A stretch of 64,000 nucleotides of DNA, from NCBI RefSeq assembly GCF_026184235.1, contig NZ_CP110806.1, forward strand, positions 3,720,001-3,784,000, written 5' to 3'. The stretch's first letter is position 1. Every line of letters begins with the position of its first letter. The stretch comes from Cellulomonas sp. S1-8 (GTDB taxonomy: Bacteria; Actinomycetota; Actinomycetes; Actinomycetales; Cellulomonadaceae). Positions 7,062-16,070 of the stretch are shown in pieces. Below the pieces are notes generated by a model, which was not told the DNA's origin, did no database searches, and saw nothing but the letters and a program-made list of their open reading frames with translations. Made by a program: the position numbers and the translations under genes.

Positions 7062-7604
7062 ATGAGTGCCGCGCTCGCACCTCACACCTATCTGCCGAGC
7101 GACGCCGACAGCGACGAGATCGCCGAGGTTCGCAGCTTTTTGGCGGCACACGCCCGACGTGGGACCGACGTCGAGCCTCGTTACCTGCTGGTCGGGAGCG
7201 CCGAGGGCGAGCAGGTCGAACTTCCCCGACCGATCTACGAGGCCTTGCTTCTCGTGGCAGAGTCGCTCGCCTCTGGCAAGGGAGTCACTGTCGCCCCGGA
7301 GTCCCAGCAGCTGACGACCCAGCAGGCAGCTGATCTCCTCGGTGTCTCTCGACCGACCGTCGTTCGCCTCGCTGACGCGGGTTCACTCCCGAGCGAGCGG
7401 TTCGGCAACCGCCGTCGAATCCGCCTCGGGGACCTGCTCGCTTACCGGGAGCAGCGACGCAGCGACCAGTACGAGATGCTCGCCACCACGGCCATCGAGC
7501 TGGACGAGGAGGACGACATCGAGCTCGCGCAAGAGCGGCTCCGGGTAGCGCGCCACGCAGTCGCCGCGCGTCGTCGTGCCGCTGCGAAACCTCCCACCGG
7601 CTGA
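7062..7604 (+). CDS. Excisionase-type HTH protein, antitoxin of a PIN toxin
   Basis: 180 residues. An N-terminal acidic region is followed by a MerR/excisionase-type helix-turn-helix at about 85-135 (LTTQQAADLLGVSRPTVVRL, then RFGNRRRIRLGDLLAYREQ), and an acidic C-terminal region with DEEDDIELAQERL and a basic tail. Such HTH_17 proteins paired with PIN toxins act as DNA-binding antitoxins that repress their own promoter. ATG at 7062. The downstream PIN gene starts only 11 nt after the stop. The preceding AT-rich palindrome at 7007-7021 is the likely operator. Confidence 0.8.
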   Translation: MSAALAPHTYLPSDADSDEIAEVRSFLAAHARRGTDVEPRYLLVGSAEGEQVELPRPIYEALLLVAESLASGKGVTVAPESQQLTTQQAADLLGVSRPTVVRLADAGSLPSERFGNRRRIRLGDLLAYREQRRSDQYEMLATTAIELDEEDDIELAQERLRVARHAVAARRRAAAKPPTG

Positions 7605-7615
7605 CGGCTCGGCCC

Positions 7616-8185
7616 GTGTTCGCAGCTCTGCTCGACACGTGCGTGCTCTGGCCCAGCCTGCAGCGCGACGTCATCCTCTCCTTCGCGGTCGAGGGCCTGT
7701 ACCGGCCCCTGTGGTCCGACGCCATCCTGGAGGAGCTGGAGTATCACGAGGCAGCAAAGCTGCGAGACCGGGGCGAGGCCGACGCGGCGGCGTCACTCCG
7801 CGCACGGGGTCTTGTGAGCCAGATGCGCGCCGTCTTCGACGACGCGTGCGTCACCGGGTGGCAGGGACTGGACGGCACCTTCGGCCTGGCGGACCCGGAC
7901 GACGAGCACGTCGTCGCTGCGGCCGTGGTGGGAGGCGCCGGAGCGATCGTCACGGACAACCTCCGCGACCTCAGGGTGCCAGCCGTCCCCGCACACATCC
8001 ACGTCCTCACGGCCGCGGAGTTCGCGTCCGACACCGTATCGGTCGACCCGGCACGGGCGTTCCGGGCGATCACGGCTGTGTCGGAACGCTTTCGACATCC
8101 GGCGATGAGTGTCGAGAGCATCTTCGGCCAGCTCGTGAGCCGCTACCGGTGGCTCGACGCCGTGGAGATGCTCCGGGACGTCTGA
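7616..8185 (+). CDS. PIN-domain ribonuclease toxin
   Basis: 189 residues, a VapC/PIN-like fold. Acidic active-site candidates are in order: the first Asp in ALLDTCVLWP (residue 7), a Glu in ILEELEYH, and the Asp pair in LADPDDEHVVAAAV, followed by GAGAIVTDNLRDL, where TDN is the late conserved motif. PIN toxins cleave RNA with bound Mg or Mn. The C-terminal 60 residues extend past the usual core, as in longer PIN_3-type proteins. GTG start at 7616, 11 nt after the antitoxin stop, in the same operon. Confidence 0.85.
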   Translation: MFAALLDTCVLWPSLQRDVILSFAVEGLYRPLWSDAILEELEYHEAAKLRDRGEADAAASLRARGLVSQMRAVFDDACVTGWQGLDGTFGLADPDDEHVVAAAVVGGAGAIVTDNLRDLRVPAVPAHIHVLTAAEFASDTVSVDPARAFRAITAVSERFRHPAMSVESIFGQLVSRYRWLDAVEMLRDV

Positions 8186-8284
8186 GCGACCCCCCTCACG
8201 ATCTCGGTGAGATGGAGCCAGCGCCACCAGGTCCATGCGTCGCGGTTCGTTGCGATGCGCCGGGATTGCGGCACCATGCTGGCT

Positions 8285-8956
8285 ATGGATGTGGTGTTCG
8301 TTCACGGATCGGGGCGAGAGGGAGCCGACGCCTGGCCGCAGCAGGCGGCGGCCGCGGAGCCCGGCTGGCTGTTCCTGACCCGCGAAGGTGTCGCCGACGA
8401 TGCCGCTCGGGACGCTCAACGCCTTCTGGGATGGCTCCGTGCTCGCGGCGGAGGGCACGTCGTCGCCCATTCGTACGGCGCGAACGCGGCGGTGCTGGCC
8501 GCCCAGATCGAGCCCGCCGCGGTTCGGTCGCTGGCACTCCTGGAGCCCGCGTGCTTCGACCTTGCTCGCGGAAGACCGGCCGTCGAAGAGCACATCGCGG
8601 CGATGACGCCCGTGTTCGAGGTCGCCGACGACGCGTCCGTGTCGGCGCGTGACTTCTCGCGGCGGTTCTCGGCGGGGATGGGGATGGAGCCCCCTGACGT
8701 GCCGGACGACGAGCTGCGGGCGCGGGTCAGCCGCCTCCGGGCACTTCGTCCGCCGTGGGGCGCCGGACTCCGGCCGCAGCGGGACTTGCCGGCCGGGACG
8801 TTGGTCGTCACCGGCGGTTGGAGTCGCCTCTACGAGGAGACCGCCGAGGCCCTTGTCGCGCTCGGCGCACAGCACGTGACCCTCGAGGGCACCGGCCACC
8901 GCGTCCAAGACGACCCACGGGCATCCCAGGTACTCAGGCAGCACTGGGGCCGCTGA
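8285..8956 (+). CDS. Alpha/beta hydrolase
   Basis: 223 residues with a compact alpha/beta-hydrolase fold. Begins with a strand and oxyanion turn (VVFVHGSGREG), has the nucleophile elbow AHSYGAN at about residue 63, and a C-terminal GTGHRVQDD with the catalytic His. It has no signal peptide, so it is cytoplasmic. Substrate unknown. I chose the ATG at 8285 because the fold starts immediately after it; ATG 8276 is an alternative that adds three residues. Neither has a strong ribosome binding site. Confidence 0.8.
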   Translation: MDVVFVHGSGREGADAWPQQAAAAEPGWLFLTREGVADDAARDAQRLLGWLRARGGGHVVAHSYGANAAVLAAQIEPAAVRSLALLEPACFDLARGRPAVEEHIAAMTPVFEVADDASVSARDFSRRFSAGMGMEPPDVPDDELRARVSRLRALRPPWGAGLRPQRDLPAGTLVVTGGWSRLYEETAEALVALGAQHVTLEGTGHRVQDDPRASQVLRQHWGR

Positions 8957-9194
8957 GCGGCGGCGTGCAGGAGCGGGTCCGCGCCGCTACCAGTCGGGCT
9001 CGGTGGGCGCTGCGGTGCGCTTCGGTGGGCGGCCGGTCTTCAATCCGCTCTGCGCTCCGCTGGTCTCGGGCATCCTTCTCGGCCGGGGATGCCCAGACGG
9101 GTTCGAGAAGCAGGTTCATCCGGACCCTGCTCACTGCAATCGTGAGGGGGCCGAGCTCGCGGGACAGTGGCACCCGTGGCACCAGGTCCGCCCC
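8957..9194. other. Intergenic region with no supported gene
   Basis: 238 bp between the hydrolase and the convergent mazF-like gene. An 82-codon reading exists on the minus strand but lacks any recognisable motif and a ribosome binding site, so I do not call a gene. No tRNA-like fold or strong hairpin was seen. Confidence 0.4.
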
Positions 9195-9500
9195 CTACCC
9201 CGGCTCCAGGTCGAACGCCAGCGCGATCGCCAGCGCGAGGCGCGCCTCCTGGTCCGGCAGCAGGTACCCCACCAGCCGTCCCAGCGCGGACACCGGCACG
9301 GTCTGCAGGTTGTCGCAGCTCGCGACGCAGTCGTGGTCGAGACCGTTGACCGGCCCCAGCGGCACCTCGGTCGACAGCCCGCGGATCGTGCTCGTGATCG
9401 GGGCGACGGTGACGTTCGACAGGTGCGGGCGCACCAGCTCCCGCGTGAGGACGAGGACGGGCCGCGCCTTGTCGAGCTGCGCGACGTGGATCGGGCGCAT
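9195..9500 (-). CDS. mazF: MazF-like endoribonuclease toxin
   Basis: 101 residues of the PemK/MazF family, which cut mRNA at short specific sites. Visible family features: MRPIHVAQLDKARPVLVLTRE, where the beta strands carry the conserved PVLVLT; VTVAPITSTIRGLSTEVPLG, the T-S-T/R loop; and DHDCVASCDNLQTVPVSAL, the segment before the last helix. The ATG at 9498-9500 shares one base with the antitoxin stop (TGATG), so translation is coupled. A second, broken copy of this family lies at 57274-57441. Confidence 0.9.
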   Translation of the reverse strand: MRPIHVAQLDKARPVLVLTRELVRPHLSNVTVAPITSTIRGLSTEVPLGPVNGLDHDCVASCDNLQTVPVSALGRLVGYLLPDQEARLALAIALAFDLEPG

Positions 9501-9742
9501 CAGTCGAGCTGCGCCGACGCGGGCAGCTGCTGGGCCCACGCGGCGAGCCCGTCGAGGTCACCGCCGGACGCCACGTCCCCGCGCAGGATCTCGACGTCGC
9601 GCGCGGCCAGCTCCCGGCGCAGGTGTCGCTCGAGGGCGACCTCGACGACCGACGCGCGGCTGCGCGCCCTCCCGGAGGCGACGAGCGCGTCGACGGCCTC
9701 GACGAGGTCGTCGTCGAGCCGCACGGTGATCTGGATCGTCAT
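9500..9742 (-). CDS. Ribbon-helix-helix antitoxin of the MazF-like toxin
   Basis: 80 residues. Residues 1-45 form a ribbon-helix-helix DNA-binding domain (MTIQITVRLDDDLVEAVDAL, then RSRASVVEVALERHLRREL). The C-terminal 30 residues are acidic and carry Trp, as expected for a toxin-neutralising tail. ATG start at 9742; upstream codons fall in the hairpin region. As a MazE-like RHH protein it should repress its own promoter and bind MazF. Confidence 0.85.
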   Translation of the reverse strand: MTIQITVRLDDDLVEAVDALVASGRARSRASVVEVALERHLRRELAARDVEILRGDVASGGDLDGLAAWAQQLPASAQLD

Positions 9743-9811
9743 CCCGTCACGGTATCCCCACGGGATTCGATCTGCATCCCATTGTGCGATCGGACGGGCG
9801 AGCGGCGGAGA

Positions 9812-9856
9812 AGTGTGAAGCGTTGTTGCCGGACAGCGGCAGCAACGCTTCACACT
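9812..9856. terminator. Bidirectional terminator hairpin, family 1
   Basis: AGTGTGAAGCGTTGTTGCC (9812-9830) pairs with GGCAGCAACGCTTCACACT (9838-9856) across a 7-nt loop, 18 of 19 positions plus a G-T. It lies just past the GH42 stop and upstream of the antitoxin gene. A near-copy lies after the other GH42 gene at 46165-46213. Confidence 0.8.
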
Positions 9857-9871
9857 CTCGACGTCGTCCGG

Positions 9872-11905
9872 CTATCGCAGGACCAGCACCTCCGTCGGGG
9901 CGAGCGTCAGCGTGTCGCCCACCTCGACCACCCTCCCCGTCAGCAGGTCCTCCCCCGCGACCTGCGCGGTCACCGTCACCGGAGCCGACCCGTGGTGCAG
10001 CACGAACGTGTAGGTCGTCCCGTCGGGCGCGACCCGCCGCGTCACCTCGACGCCTGCGTCGTCCGCGTGCGGCCCGACCAGACCGTGCCCCGCGAGCACG
10101 TGCCGCAGGACCCGCGCGACGCCCGCGTCGTCGAGACCCGTCGCGACGTGCCACGCGGCGCCGTCACCCCGCCGCGCCCGCGTCACCGCGGCCCTCCCGG
10201 CGTAGAAGTCCGCGCCGTACGTGCCGACGACCTCGGTGCCCTCGTCGGGCACGAGCAGCTCGAAGACGAGCGTGGCGTCGTGCGTCGTCGCTTCGCCGTC
10301 GAGCACGAGCGTCACGGGGTTCGACGCCCCGGGCACCCCGGAGTCCGTCTCCTCGACGCGTACGCCGACCAGCGGGTCGAGCGGCGGGACCCCGCAGAAC
10401 GCGTTGTCGTCCTCGTCGACGCGCCCGCCGTAGAACGTCGTCACCAGCGACCCGCCGCGCTCGACGTGCGCGGTCAGCCGCGCGACGACGTCACCCTTCA
10501 GCAGGTGCAGGAGCGGCGCGACGACGACGTCGTACGGGCCCAGGTCCGCGGTCACCGGGACCACGTCGACCTCGGCGTTCGCCGCCCAGATCGCCCGGTG
10601 GTGCGCCAGCAGCGTCTGCAGGTACGAGACGTGCCGGTTGTAGCCGTCGGTCATCTCGACCGCCCACCACGAGTCCCAGTCGAGGAGCAGCGCGACGCGC
10701 GCCGGCGTCCGCGCACCGAGCAGCGCAGCCCCCGTCGACGCGAGCCCGGCACCCAGCGCCGACGCCTCCCGGAACACGCGCGTGTCCGTGCGCCCCGAGT
10801 GGTCGATCAGCGCGCCGTGGTACTTCTCGCACGCGCCCTTGGACTGCCGCATCTGGAAGTACAGGGTCGCGTCGGCGCCGTGCGCGACCGACTGCCACGT
10901 CCACAGCCCCAGCACGCCGGGACGCTTCACGGGGTTGACGTCCCGCGACGCGGTGGTCGACGGCGTCTGCTCCATGACCCAGAACGGCTGCCCGTCCTTC
11001 AGCCCGCGCATCGCGGCGTGCGTCGCCGCCATGCGGGCGGCGGTGCGCAGCGGGTCGTCGGGCAGGGGCGGGTAGTTGTCCCACGAGACGAAGTCGAGGT
11101 CGTCGGCCCAGCGGTGGTAGTCGAGCGGCTGGAAGAAGCCCATGAGGTTGGTGGTCACGGGTGTGCCGGGCACGTGCGCGCGGATCGCGGCCTTCTCCTC
11201 GACGTACCCCTCGCGCAGGCGGTCCGACATGTAGCGGCGGTAGTCGAGCGTGATGCCCTGGAACGCCGTGTGGTTGGGGCCGCGCCAGTGCTCGGACAGC
11301 AGCGACGGCGGCACGACCTCCTCCCAGTCCCCGACGACGTGGGACCAGAACAGCGTGTTCCAGGCCTCGTTGAGCCGGTCGAGCGAGCCGTACCGCGCCC
11401 GCAGCCACTCCCGGAACCCTGCGGCGCACAGCGGGCAGTAGCAGGCGCCGCCGTACTCGTTGCCGACGTGCCACGCCACGACCGCCGGGTGGTCGCCGTA
11501 GCGCTCGGCCAGGCGCGACGCCATCGCGACCGACAACCGCCGGAAGTCCGGCGACGACGGGCAGTGGTTGTGCCGCTGCCCGTACACGTGCCGCCGGCCC
11601 TCGAGGTCCACGCGGCACGCGTCGGGGTAGGCGCGCGCGAGCCACGGCGGCATCGCACCGCTCGGGGTCGCCAGGACGACGTCGCGTCCCTGCGCGTGCG
11701 CGCGCTCGACGATCGCGTCGAGCCGCGTGAAGTCGTACGCACCCTCCGCGGGCTCGGTGTGCGCCCACGCGAAGACGCCGACGGTCAGCGTCGTGACGTG
11801 GGCGAGGTCGAAGGCGGCGTGGTCCTGGTCCCACACCTCGGCGGGCCACTGCTCCGGGTTGTAGTCGCCGCCGTAGCGGAGGTGGTCGCTGGCGGGCAGG
11901 GACAT
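9872..11905 (-). CDS. GH42 beta-galactosidase (cysteine-containing type)
   Basis: 677-residue cytoplasmic enzyme that removes terminal beta-galactose (possibly alpha-L-arabinopyranose) from oligosaccharides. YGGDYNPEQWP is the family start. The acid/base is E150 in HVGNEYGG and the nucleophile is E312 in WVMEQTPS. Cys 115 in HNHCPSS and Cys 155, 157 and 160 in ACYCPLC match the metal-binding cluster of many GH42 trimers. A Glu/Asp-rich trimerisation domain and beta-sandwich follow. I chose the ATG at 11905 over the GTG nine bases earlier because GAGGTG lies 6 nt before it. Last gene of the operon beginning at 18046. Confidence 0.95.
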   Translation of the reverse strand: MSLPASDHLRYGGDYNPEQWPAEVWDQDHAAFDLAHVTTLTVGVFAWAHTEPAEGAYDFTRLDAIVERAHAQGRDVVLATPSGAMPPWLARAYPDACRVDLEGRRHVYGQRHNHCPSSPDFRRLSVAMASRLAERYGDHPAVVAWHVGNEYGGACYCPLCAAGFREWLRARYGSLDRLNEAWNTLFWSHVVGDWEEVVPPSLLSEHWRGPNHTAFQGITLDYRRYMSDRLREGYVEEKAAIRAHVPGTPVTTNLMGFFQPLDYHRWADDLDFVSWDNYPPLPDDPLRTAARMAATHAAMRGLKDGQPFWVMEQTPSTTASRDVNPVKRPGVLGLWTWQSVAHGADATLYFQMRQSKGACEKYHGALIDHSGRTDTRVFREASALGAGLASTGAALLGARTPARVALLLDWDSWWAVEMTDGYNRHVSYLQTLLAHHRAIWAANAEVDVVPVTADLGPYDVVVAPLLHLLKGDVVARLTAHVERGGSLVTTFYGGRVDEDDNAFCGVPPLDPLVGVRVEETDSGVPGASNPVTLVLDGEATTHDATLVFELLVPDEGTEVVGTYGADFYAGRAAVTRARRGDGAAWHVATGLDDAGVARVLRHVLAGHGLVGPHADDAGVEVTRRVAPDGTTYTFVLHHGSAPVTVTAQVAGEDLLTGRVVEVGDTLTLAPTEVLVLR

Positions 11906-11950
11906 GGCAGGCACCTCACGGGTCGGACGGGGTCGGGCTGCTCGGGTGGG

Positions 11951-12676
11951 TCAGACCGGCTCGGTCCGGTCGGCGGCGTCGGTCGGGGGCGCGGTGAAGC
12001 GTGCGGTCGCGTCCCGCACCACGGGTTCCGTCGTCGTGACGACCGCGAACGCGATCAGCCCGGACGCCATGACGAGCGCCCAGTCCGAGATGACGAAGAC
12101 GATGCCCGCGCCGAGCACCAGCAACGACAGCGCCCCGAGCGTGACCAGCGGCTTGGCGGCCAGGTAGTACGCCGACAGCCGCGCGACGTCGCGCGTCCGC
12201 AGGCTGAGGCGCGACGACAGCGCGAGCGCGATCACCGCCCACAGCATCAGGGCCACGGCGATGACGACGAGCACGATGCCGTACCCGGACGGGACACCGG
12301 CGGCGCCCAGGTGCGCGAGCGAGAAGCCGATGACGGCGAGCGCCAGGACCAGCGGCGTCCACCAGCGCAGGACGTCGAGCGCGTTGAGCCGGTACCCGCG
12401 CCAGAAGTGGGTGGCGGGTCGCAGGTCCGGCTCGGCGGAGTACCGCCGCCACGCGAACATCGCGGCCGCGAGCGCCGGACCCATCGGCAGGGCCAGCAGC
12501 GCCACGATCCACAGGTTGCCGGCGTCGTCGCTGAGGAACGGGACGAGGACCAGCGGCAGCCCGCCGGTGAGCACCGTCAGGCCGCACACCACGAAGAACC
12601 ACAGCACGACCGCGGCGCCACGCGACAGCGGGCCGGACCCGAGCTCGTCCAGATCGTCGGGGCGTCCGTTGCCCAT
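11951..12676 (-). CDS. DUF624 (YesL-type) membrane protein
   Basis: 241 residues with six hydrophobic segments: about 22-45, 52-70, 95-118, 128-150, 170-190 and 195-215. DUF624 proteins are companions of CUT1-type oligosaccharide transporters; their function is not settled. The ATG at 12674-12676 shares a base with the GH39 stop (TGATG), so translation is coupled. It lies between GH39 and GH42 in the sugar operon. The C-terminus is soluble and acidic. It could tune the transporter or act as an accessory membrane protein (inference). Confidence 0.75.
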   Translation of the reverse strand: MGNGRPDDLDELGSGPLSRGAAVVLWFFVVCGLTVLTGGLPLVLVPFLSDDAGNLWIVALLALPMGPALAAAMFAWRRYSAEPDLRPATHFWRGYRLNALDVLRWWTPLVLALAVIGFSLAHLGAAGVPSGYGIVLVVIAVALMLWAVIALALSSRLSLRTRDVARLSAYYLAAKPLVTLGALSLLVLGAGIVFVISDWALVMASGLIAFAVVTTTEPVVRDATARFTAPPTDAADRTEPV

Positions 12677-14220
12677 CACGCCCGCCCGCGCTCGTGGGGC
12701 GCGACGAGCCGGTCGTCCTGGACGCCCAGGAGGCGCCGGTCGTCGAGGCCTTCGTGGTGCGTCGGCGTCACGGGCGTGAGCTCGACGAACGTCACCTCGT
12801 GCCGCCCGAGCACCAGGTCCAGCTCGACGCGGCCGGCGGCGGCCCGCAGCACGTCGTGCTGCACGGCGGGTCGGGCGCACGCGCGCAGCAGGTCCAGCTC
12901 GCGCGACGTCGGCGAGACAGGCCTCCCCATCTCGCGCCACGCGGCGAACGCGTTGCCGTCGTGCTCGTTGACGCGCTCGCGCAGGACGAACGCCGCGTCG
13001 CCGCGCACGGGCAGCGACAGCTCGACGCGGTGCTCGGCCGCGTCGGCGCCGTCGGTCCCGCCGACCGGCTGCCAGGCGAGCACGGTGATGCGCCCGTCGG
13101 GGTCGGCGCACACCAGGTGGTCGTCGCCGCGGGCCAGGACGTCGCGGCCCATGCGGGCCATGAAGGCGTACAGGTGGTAGGTCGGCTTGGCGACCTGCCG
13201 GTGGGTGAGCATGCCGAACCCGCCGTGGAAGAACGACGTCGGCACGTTCGCCTCCTCGAAGACGTCGCAGAACGTCCAGTAGGAGAACGAGTCGACGACG
13301 TCGCCGCCCCCCGCGAGCACCGGCGCCAGGAACGCGGCGTTGTACGCGGTGTCGTGGATGGGGTTGTCCGGGCGGTAGGAGGTGTTGAACTCCGTGATGT
13401 GCACGGGCAGGCCCGCCAGGCGCGTGCCCTGCAGGTACCGGCGCGGCGCGTCGAACTGCTCGAGCAGGTCCTGCGGCGGCATCTGCGTCTGGTAGGAGGC
13501 GAACGGGATCTGCTGCACGGGCCCGGCGGAGTACGCGTGCCGGCTGATGAAGTCGATCGGCACGTCGCGGCTGGTGACGAACTCCGTGAACGGCGCCCAC
13601 CACTCGTCGTCGGAGCCCCCGCAGATCGCCGGACCGCCGACCTGCAGCTCCGCGTCGACGTCCTTGATCGCGCGCGCCGTCTCCTCGAACAGCCGGAAGT
13701 ACGCCGGCTGGTCGGCGTCCTTCCAGAAGCCCGCGAGGTTCGGCTCGTTCCACACCTCGATGGGCCAGCGACGCACCTCGTCGATGCCGTACCGGTCGAT
13801 CTGGTGGCGCAGCAGCGCCTGCACGAGCGCGACCCACTCGGCGTGGTCCCGCGGCGGCGTGACGTTGCCCTTCCACCAGAACACCGTCTGGTCGCCGGAC
13901 GCGAGCTGCGTCGGCATGAACCCCAGCTCGAGGAACGGCCGGATGCCCACGGACAGGAAGAAGTCGTGCACCTGGTCGACGTACGTGAAGGCGTAGCGCG
14001 TGTGCGTGCGACCGTCGACCTCGTCGGTGCGCAGCACCCCCATGTCGTCGGACAGCAGGCCGTGCCCGCGGATGTGGCGGAACCCGATGTCGCGCTGCAC
14101 CTGGGCGAGGGAGTCGCGGTAGTCGGCGCGCAGCGCCAGGTTCATCCGGCCCGTGCCGACGCACGCGCGCCAGGCGTCGGGGAGCGGACCGGTGGGCTGG
14201 GTGGGGACGACGGTGCGCAC
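12676..14220 (-). CDS. GH39 beta-xylosidase-like glycosidase
   Basis: 514 residues, no signal peptide. GH39 enzymes are (alpha/beta)8 retaining glycosidases, mainly beta-xylosidases. The acid/base is E159 in EVWNEPNLAGFW and the nucleophile is E277 in VHITEFNTSY. RGHGLLSDDM and the SRHAYSAGP segment are also typical. A beta-sandwich ends the protein (about 390-514). The start is the GTG at 14218-14220, with CAGGAG 5 nt upstream, a decisive ribosome site. Next gene starts within its stop. It probably works on imported xylo-oligosaccharides; other GH39 specificities (alpha-L-iduronidase, arabinosidase) cannot be excluded. Confidence 0.9.
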   Translation of the reverse strand: MRTVVPTQPTGPLPDAWRACVGTGRMNLALRADYRDSLAQVQRDIGFRHIRGHGLLSDDMGVLRTDEVDGRTHTRYAFTYVDQVHDFFLSVGIRPFLELGFMPTQLASGDQTVFWWKGNVTPPRDHAEWVALVQALLRHQIDRYGIDEVRRWPIEVWNEPNLAGFWKDADQPAYFRLFEETARAIKDVDAELQVGGPAICGGSDDEWWAPFTEFVTSRDVPIDFISRHAYSAGPVQQIPFASYQTQMPPQDLLEQFDAPRRYLQGTRLAGLPVHITEFNTSYRPDNPIHDTAYNAAFLAPVLAGGGDVVDSFSYWTFCDVFEEANVPTSFFHGGFGMLTHRQVAKPTYHLYAFMARMGRDVLARGDDHLVCADPDGRITVLAWQPVGGTDGADAAEHRVELSLPVRGDAAFVLRERVNEHDGNAFAAWREMGRPVSPTSRELDLLRACARPAVQHDVLRAAAGRVELDLVLGRHEVTFVELTPVTPTHHEGLDDRRLLGVQDDRLVAPHERGRA

Positions 14221-14272
14221 TTCGACTCCTGACAGACGGGGGACGTGCCCGGGCGTGCCCGGGGGAACGGGA

Positions 14273-14314
14273 AGGCCCGGCCTCCTCGTCCGCGGGGACG
14301 AGGGGGCCGGGCCT
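14273..14314 (-). terminator. Hairpin between the binding-protein gene and GH39
   Basis: AGGCCCGGCC (14273-14282) pairs with GGCCGGGCCT (14305-14314) and the interior also pairs (CCTCGTCC with GGACGAGG). It lies 8 bp past the binding-protein stop. As it sits inside an operon it may act as partial terminator or 3' mRNA stabiliser, giving more binding protein than downstream enzymes. Confidence 0.65.
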
Positions 14315-14321
14315 GATCCTG

Positions 14322-15980
14322 TCAGCCGTTGGCGTCGGCGTAGCGCTGCTGCGCGCCGTTCACGACGTCGAGGTACTGCGCCATGCTCTTGCCCTCGAGC
14401 TCGGCCACGTACGCGTCCCACTCGGAGAGCGGGCGCTGACCCAGGATGAAGGCGGCCGTGTTCTGGTAGACGTGGTCCTTCAGGGCCGTCTGCCACAGCG
14501 AGACCTGCTCACGCTCGAGCTCGTCCAGCGGCGCCGGGGGCGCGACCGTGGCGAGCTCCTTGTCGCTCATCGACTCGACGAAGTCCACGACCTCGGGACG
14601 GAGCATCGAGCGGTCCAGCTCGTCGGACGAGCCGTGCTCGAGCATCCAGACACCGTTGTGGTAGCCGAAGTCGACGTTGAGCGCCTTCGGCGCGCCGGGG
14701 TTCAGACCGTTCTGGTCGATGTCCGCCGCGAGGACGCGCGTGTCGCCGTCCCGCGTGAACGTCTCGCCCTCGACGCCCCACTTGGCGAACTCCAGGCCCT
14801 CGTCCGAGTAGAACAGCCAGTCGAGGAACTGCAGCATCGCGAGGAAGTCGTCCTCCTCGGCGGCCGACGCCGCGAGCATCGCGCCGCTGACCAGGCGCGT
14901 GCCGGCCAGGATGTCGCCTGCCGGACCCGCGGGCACGCGGATCATCACGACCTCACCCGCCGTGCCGACCTCGGTCATCGCGGTGCGGACCTTGAGGATC
15001 TCCTGGTCGTTGGTCAGCTGCGCGAACGTCTGACCGGAGGCCATCTTCTGGATCGCCTGGTCGTCCTCCTGCGTGAGGCTCTCGGGGTCCATGAGCCCGT
15101 CGACGACGAGACCGTTGTAGTACTCGAGCAGGTCGCGGTACTCGTCCATGGCGCCCGTGTAGACGAACTCCTCGGCGTCCTCGTCCCAGTACGTGCCCTC
15201 GCCGAAGCCCCACCCGGCGGCGGTGCCGAAGTTCGACGCGGCGACGTTGAGCGTGGCCTCGAGCGGGCCGTTGGCCGACCAGCGGTCGGACAGCGGGAAC
15301 GTGTCGGGGTAGGCGGCCTTGACCTTCGCCAGGTCGGCGGCGAAGTCGTCGAACGACTCCGGCTCGAGGCTCAGCCCGAGCTGCTCCCAGACGTCCTTGC
15401 GCACGGCGTAGGAGTACGACGGCCGCACGGACTCGCGCAGGCCCGGCAGGAGGTAGTACTTGCCGTCCTCCTGGCGCAGGCGGTCGAGGTCGGCCTCGAG
15501 GCCCCACTTCTCGACCTTGTCGAGGAAGTTGGGCATGTGCTCGACGTAGTCGCTGACCGGCAGGATCGCCCCGCCGGCGACGAACGGCGACTCCTGGCCC
15601 GGGTACGTGACCGAGATGATGTCCTTGGCGTTGCCCGCGCCGATCGCGATCGACTGCGCCTGCTGCCAGTCGGACAGCGGGGCCGTCTGGATGTCGAAGG
15701 TGACCTTCTGGTTCTCCTCGAGCTTGGTGAGGATGTCCCAGTCGTCCTTGATCGGGTAGTTCGGGTGGTCGCGGTACATGAGCCCGAACTCGACGGGCTC
15801 GGTGGCCACGAACGTCGTGCCGACCGCGAAGTCCTCCATCGCGCCGACCTGGCCCAGCTCGCTGGCCTCCGGGGTCTCGGCCGCGTCCTCGTCGGCGCCT
15901 CCCGAGCAGGCCGCCAGGGCCAGCGCGAGGGTCGCGGCGGTCGCGGCGACCGCCAGGGGCCGCTTCTTCGTCGTCCTCAT
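14322..15980 (-). CDS. CUT1-type extracellular sugar-binding lipoprotein
   Basis: 552 residues. The signal peptide is RTTKKR followed by hydrophobic ALAAC at about 18-26, a lipobox with Cys anchoring the mature protein. The body has the large (about 550 aa) solute-binding fold seen in LplA/YtcQ-type proteins that feed LplB/YtcP permeases (here the next two genes). Two ATG codons are adjacent; I chose the second (15978-15980), as AAGGAG sits at a better distance from it. Substrates of this family are complex oligosaccharides, for example pectic or xylan fragments; this one is likely xylan-related given GH39 in the operon. Confidence 0.9.
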   Translation of the reverse strand: MRTTKKRPLAVAATAATLALALAACSGGADEDAAETPEASELGQVGAMEDFAVGTTFVATEPVEFGLMYRDHPNYPIKDDWDILTKLEENQKVTFDIQTAPLSDWQQAQSIAIGAGNAKDIISVTYPGQESPFVAGGAILPVSDYVEHMPNFLDKVEKWGLEADLDRLRQEDGKYYLLPGLRESVRPSYSYAVRKDVWEQLGLSLEPESFDDFAADLAKVKAAYPDTFPLSDRWSANGPLEATLNVAASNFGTAAGWGFGEGTYWDEDAEEFVYTGAMDEYRDLLEYYNGLVVDGLMDPESLTQEDDQAIQKMASGQTFAQLTNDQEILKVRTAMTEVGTAGEVVMIRVPAGPAGDILAGTRLVSGAMLAASAAEEDDFLAMLQFLDWLFYSDEGLEFAKWGVEGETFTRDGDTRVLAADIDQNGLNPGAPKALNVDFGYHNGVWMLEHGSSDELDRSMLRPEVVDFVESMSDKELATVAPPAPLDELEREQVSLWQTALKDHVYQNTAAFILGQRPLSEWDAYVAELEGKSMAQYLDVVNGAQQRYADANG

Positions 15981-16070
15981 CATTCTCCTTCGGGTCGAAC
16001 GTCGTCGTCCTGCAACCGGGGAAGAGCACCGCAGTCCGGGCGGACTGCGGGGGCTGGGGGCGCCAGGGCC

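Noticed and set aside
8934..9182. An 82-codon minus-strand reading in the gap before the mazF-like gene
   Set aside because: No ribosome binding site, no recognised motif; may be decayed sequence.
9623..13180. A very long open reading on the plus strand opposite GH42 and GH39
   Set aside because: It is antisense to genes with clear catalytic motifs, is Arg/Val/Asp-rich as expected of high-GC shadows, and has no domain.
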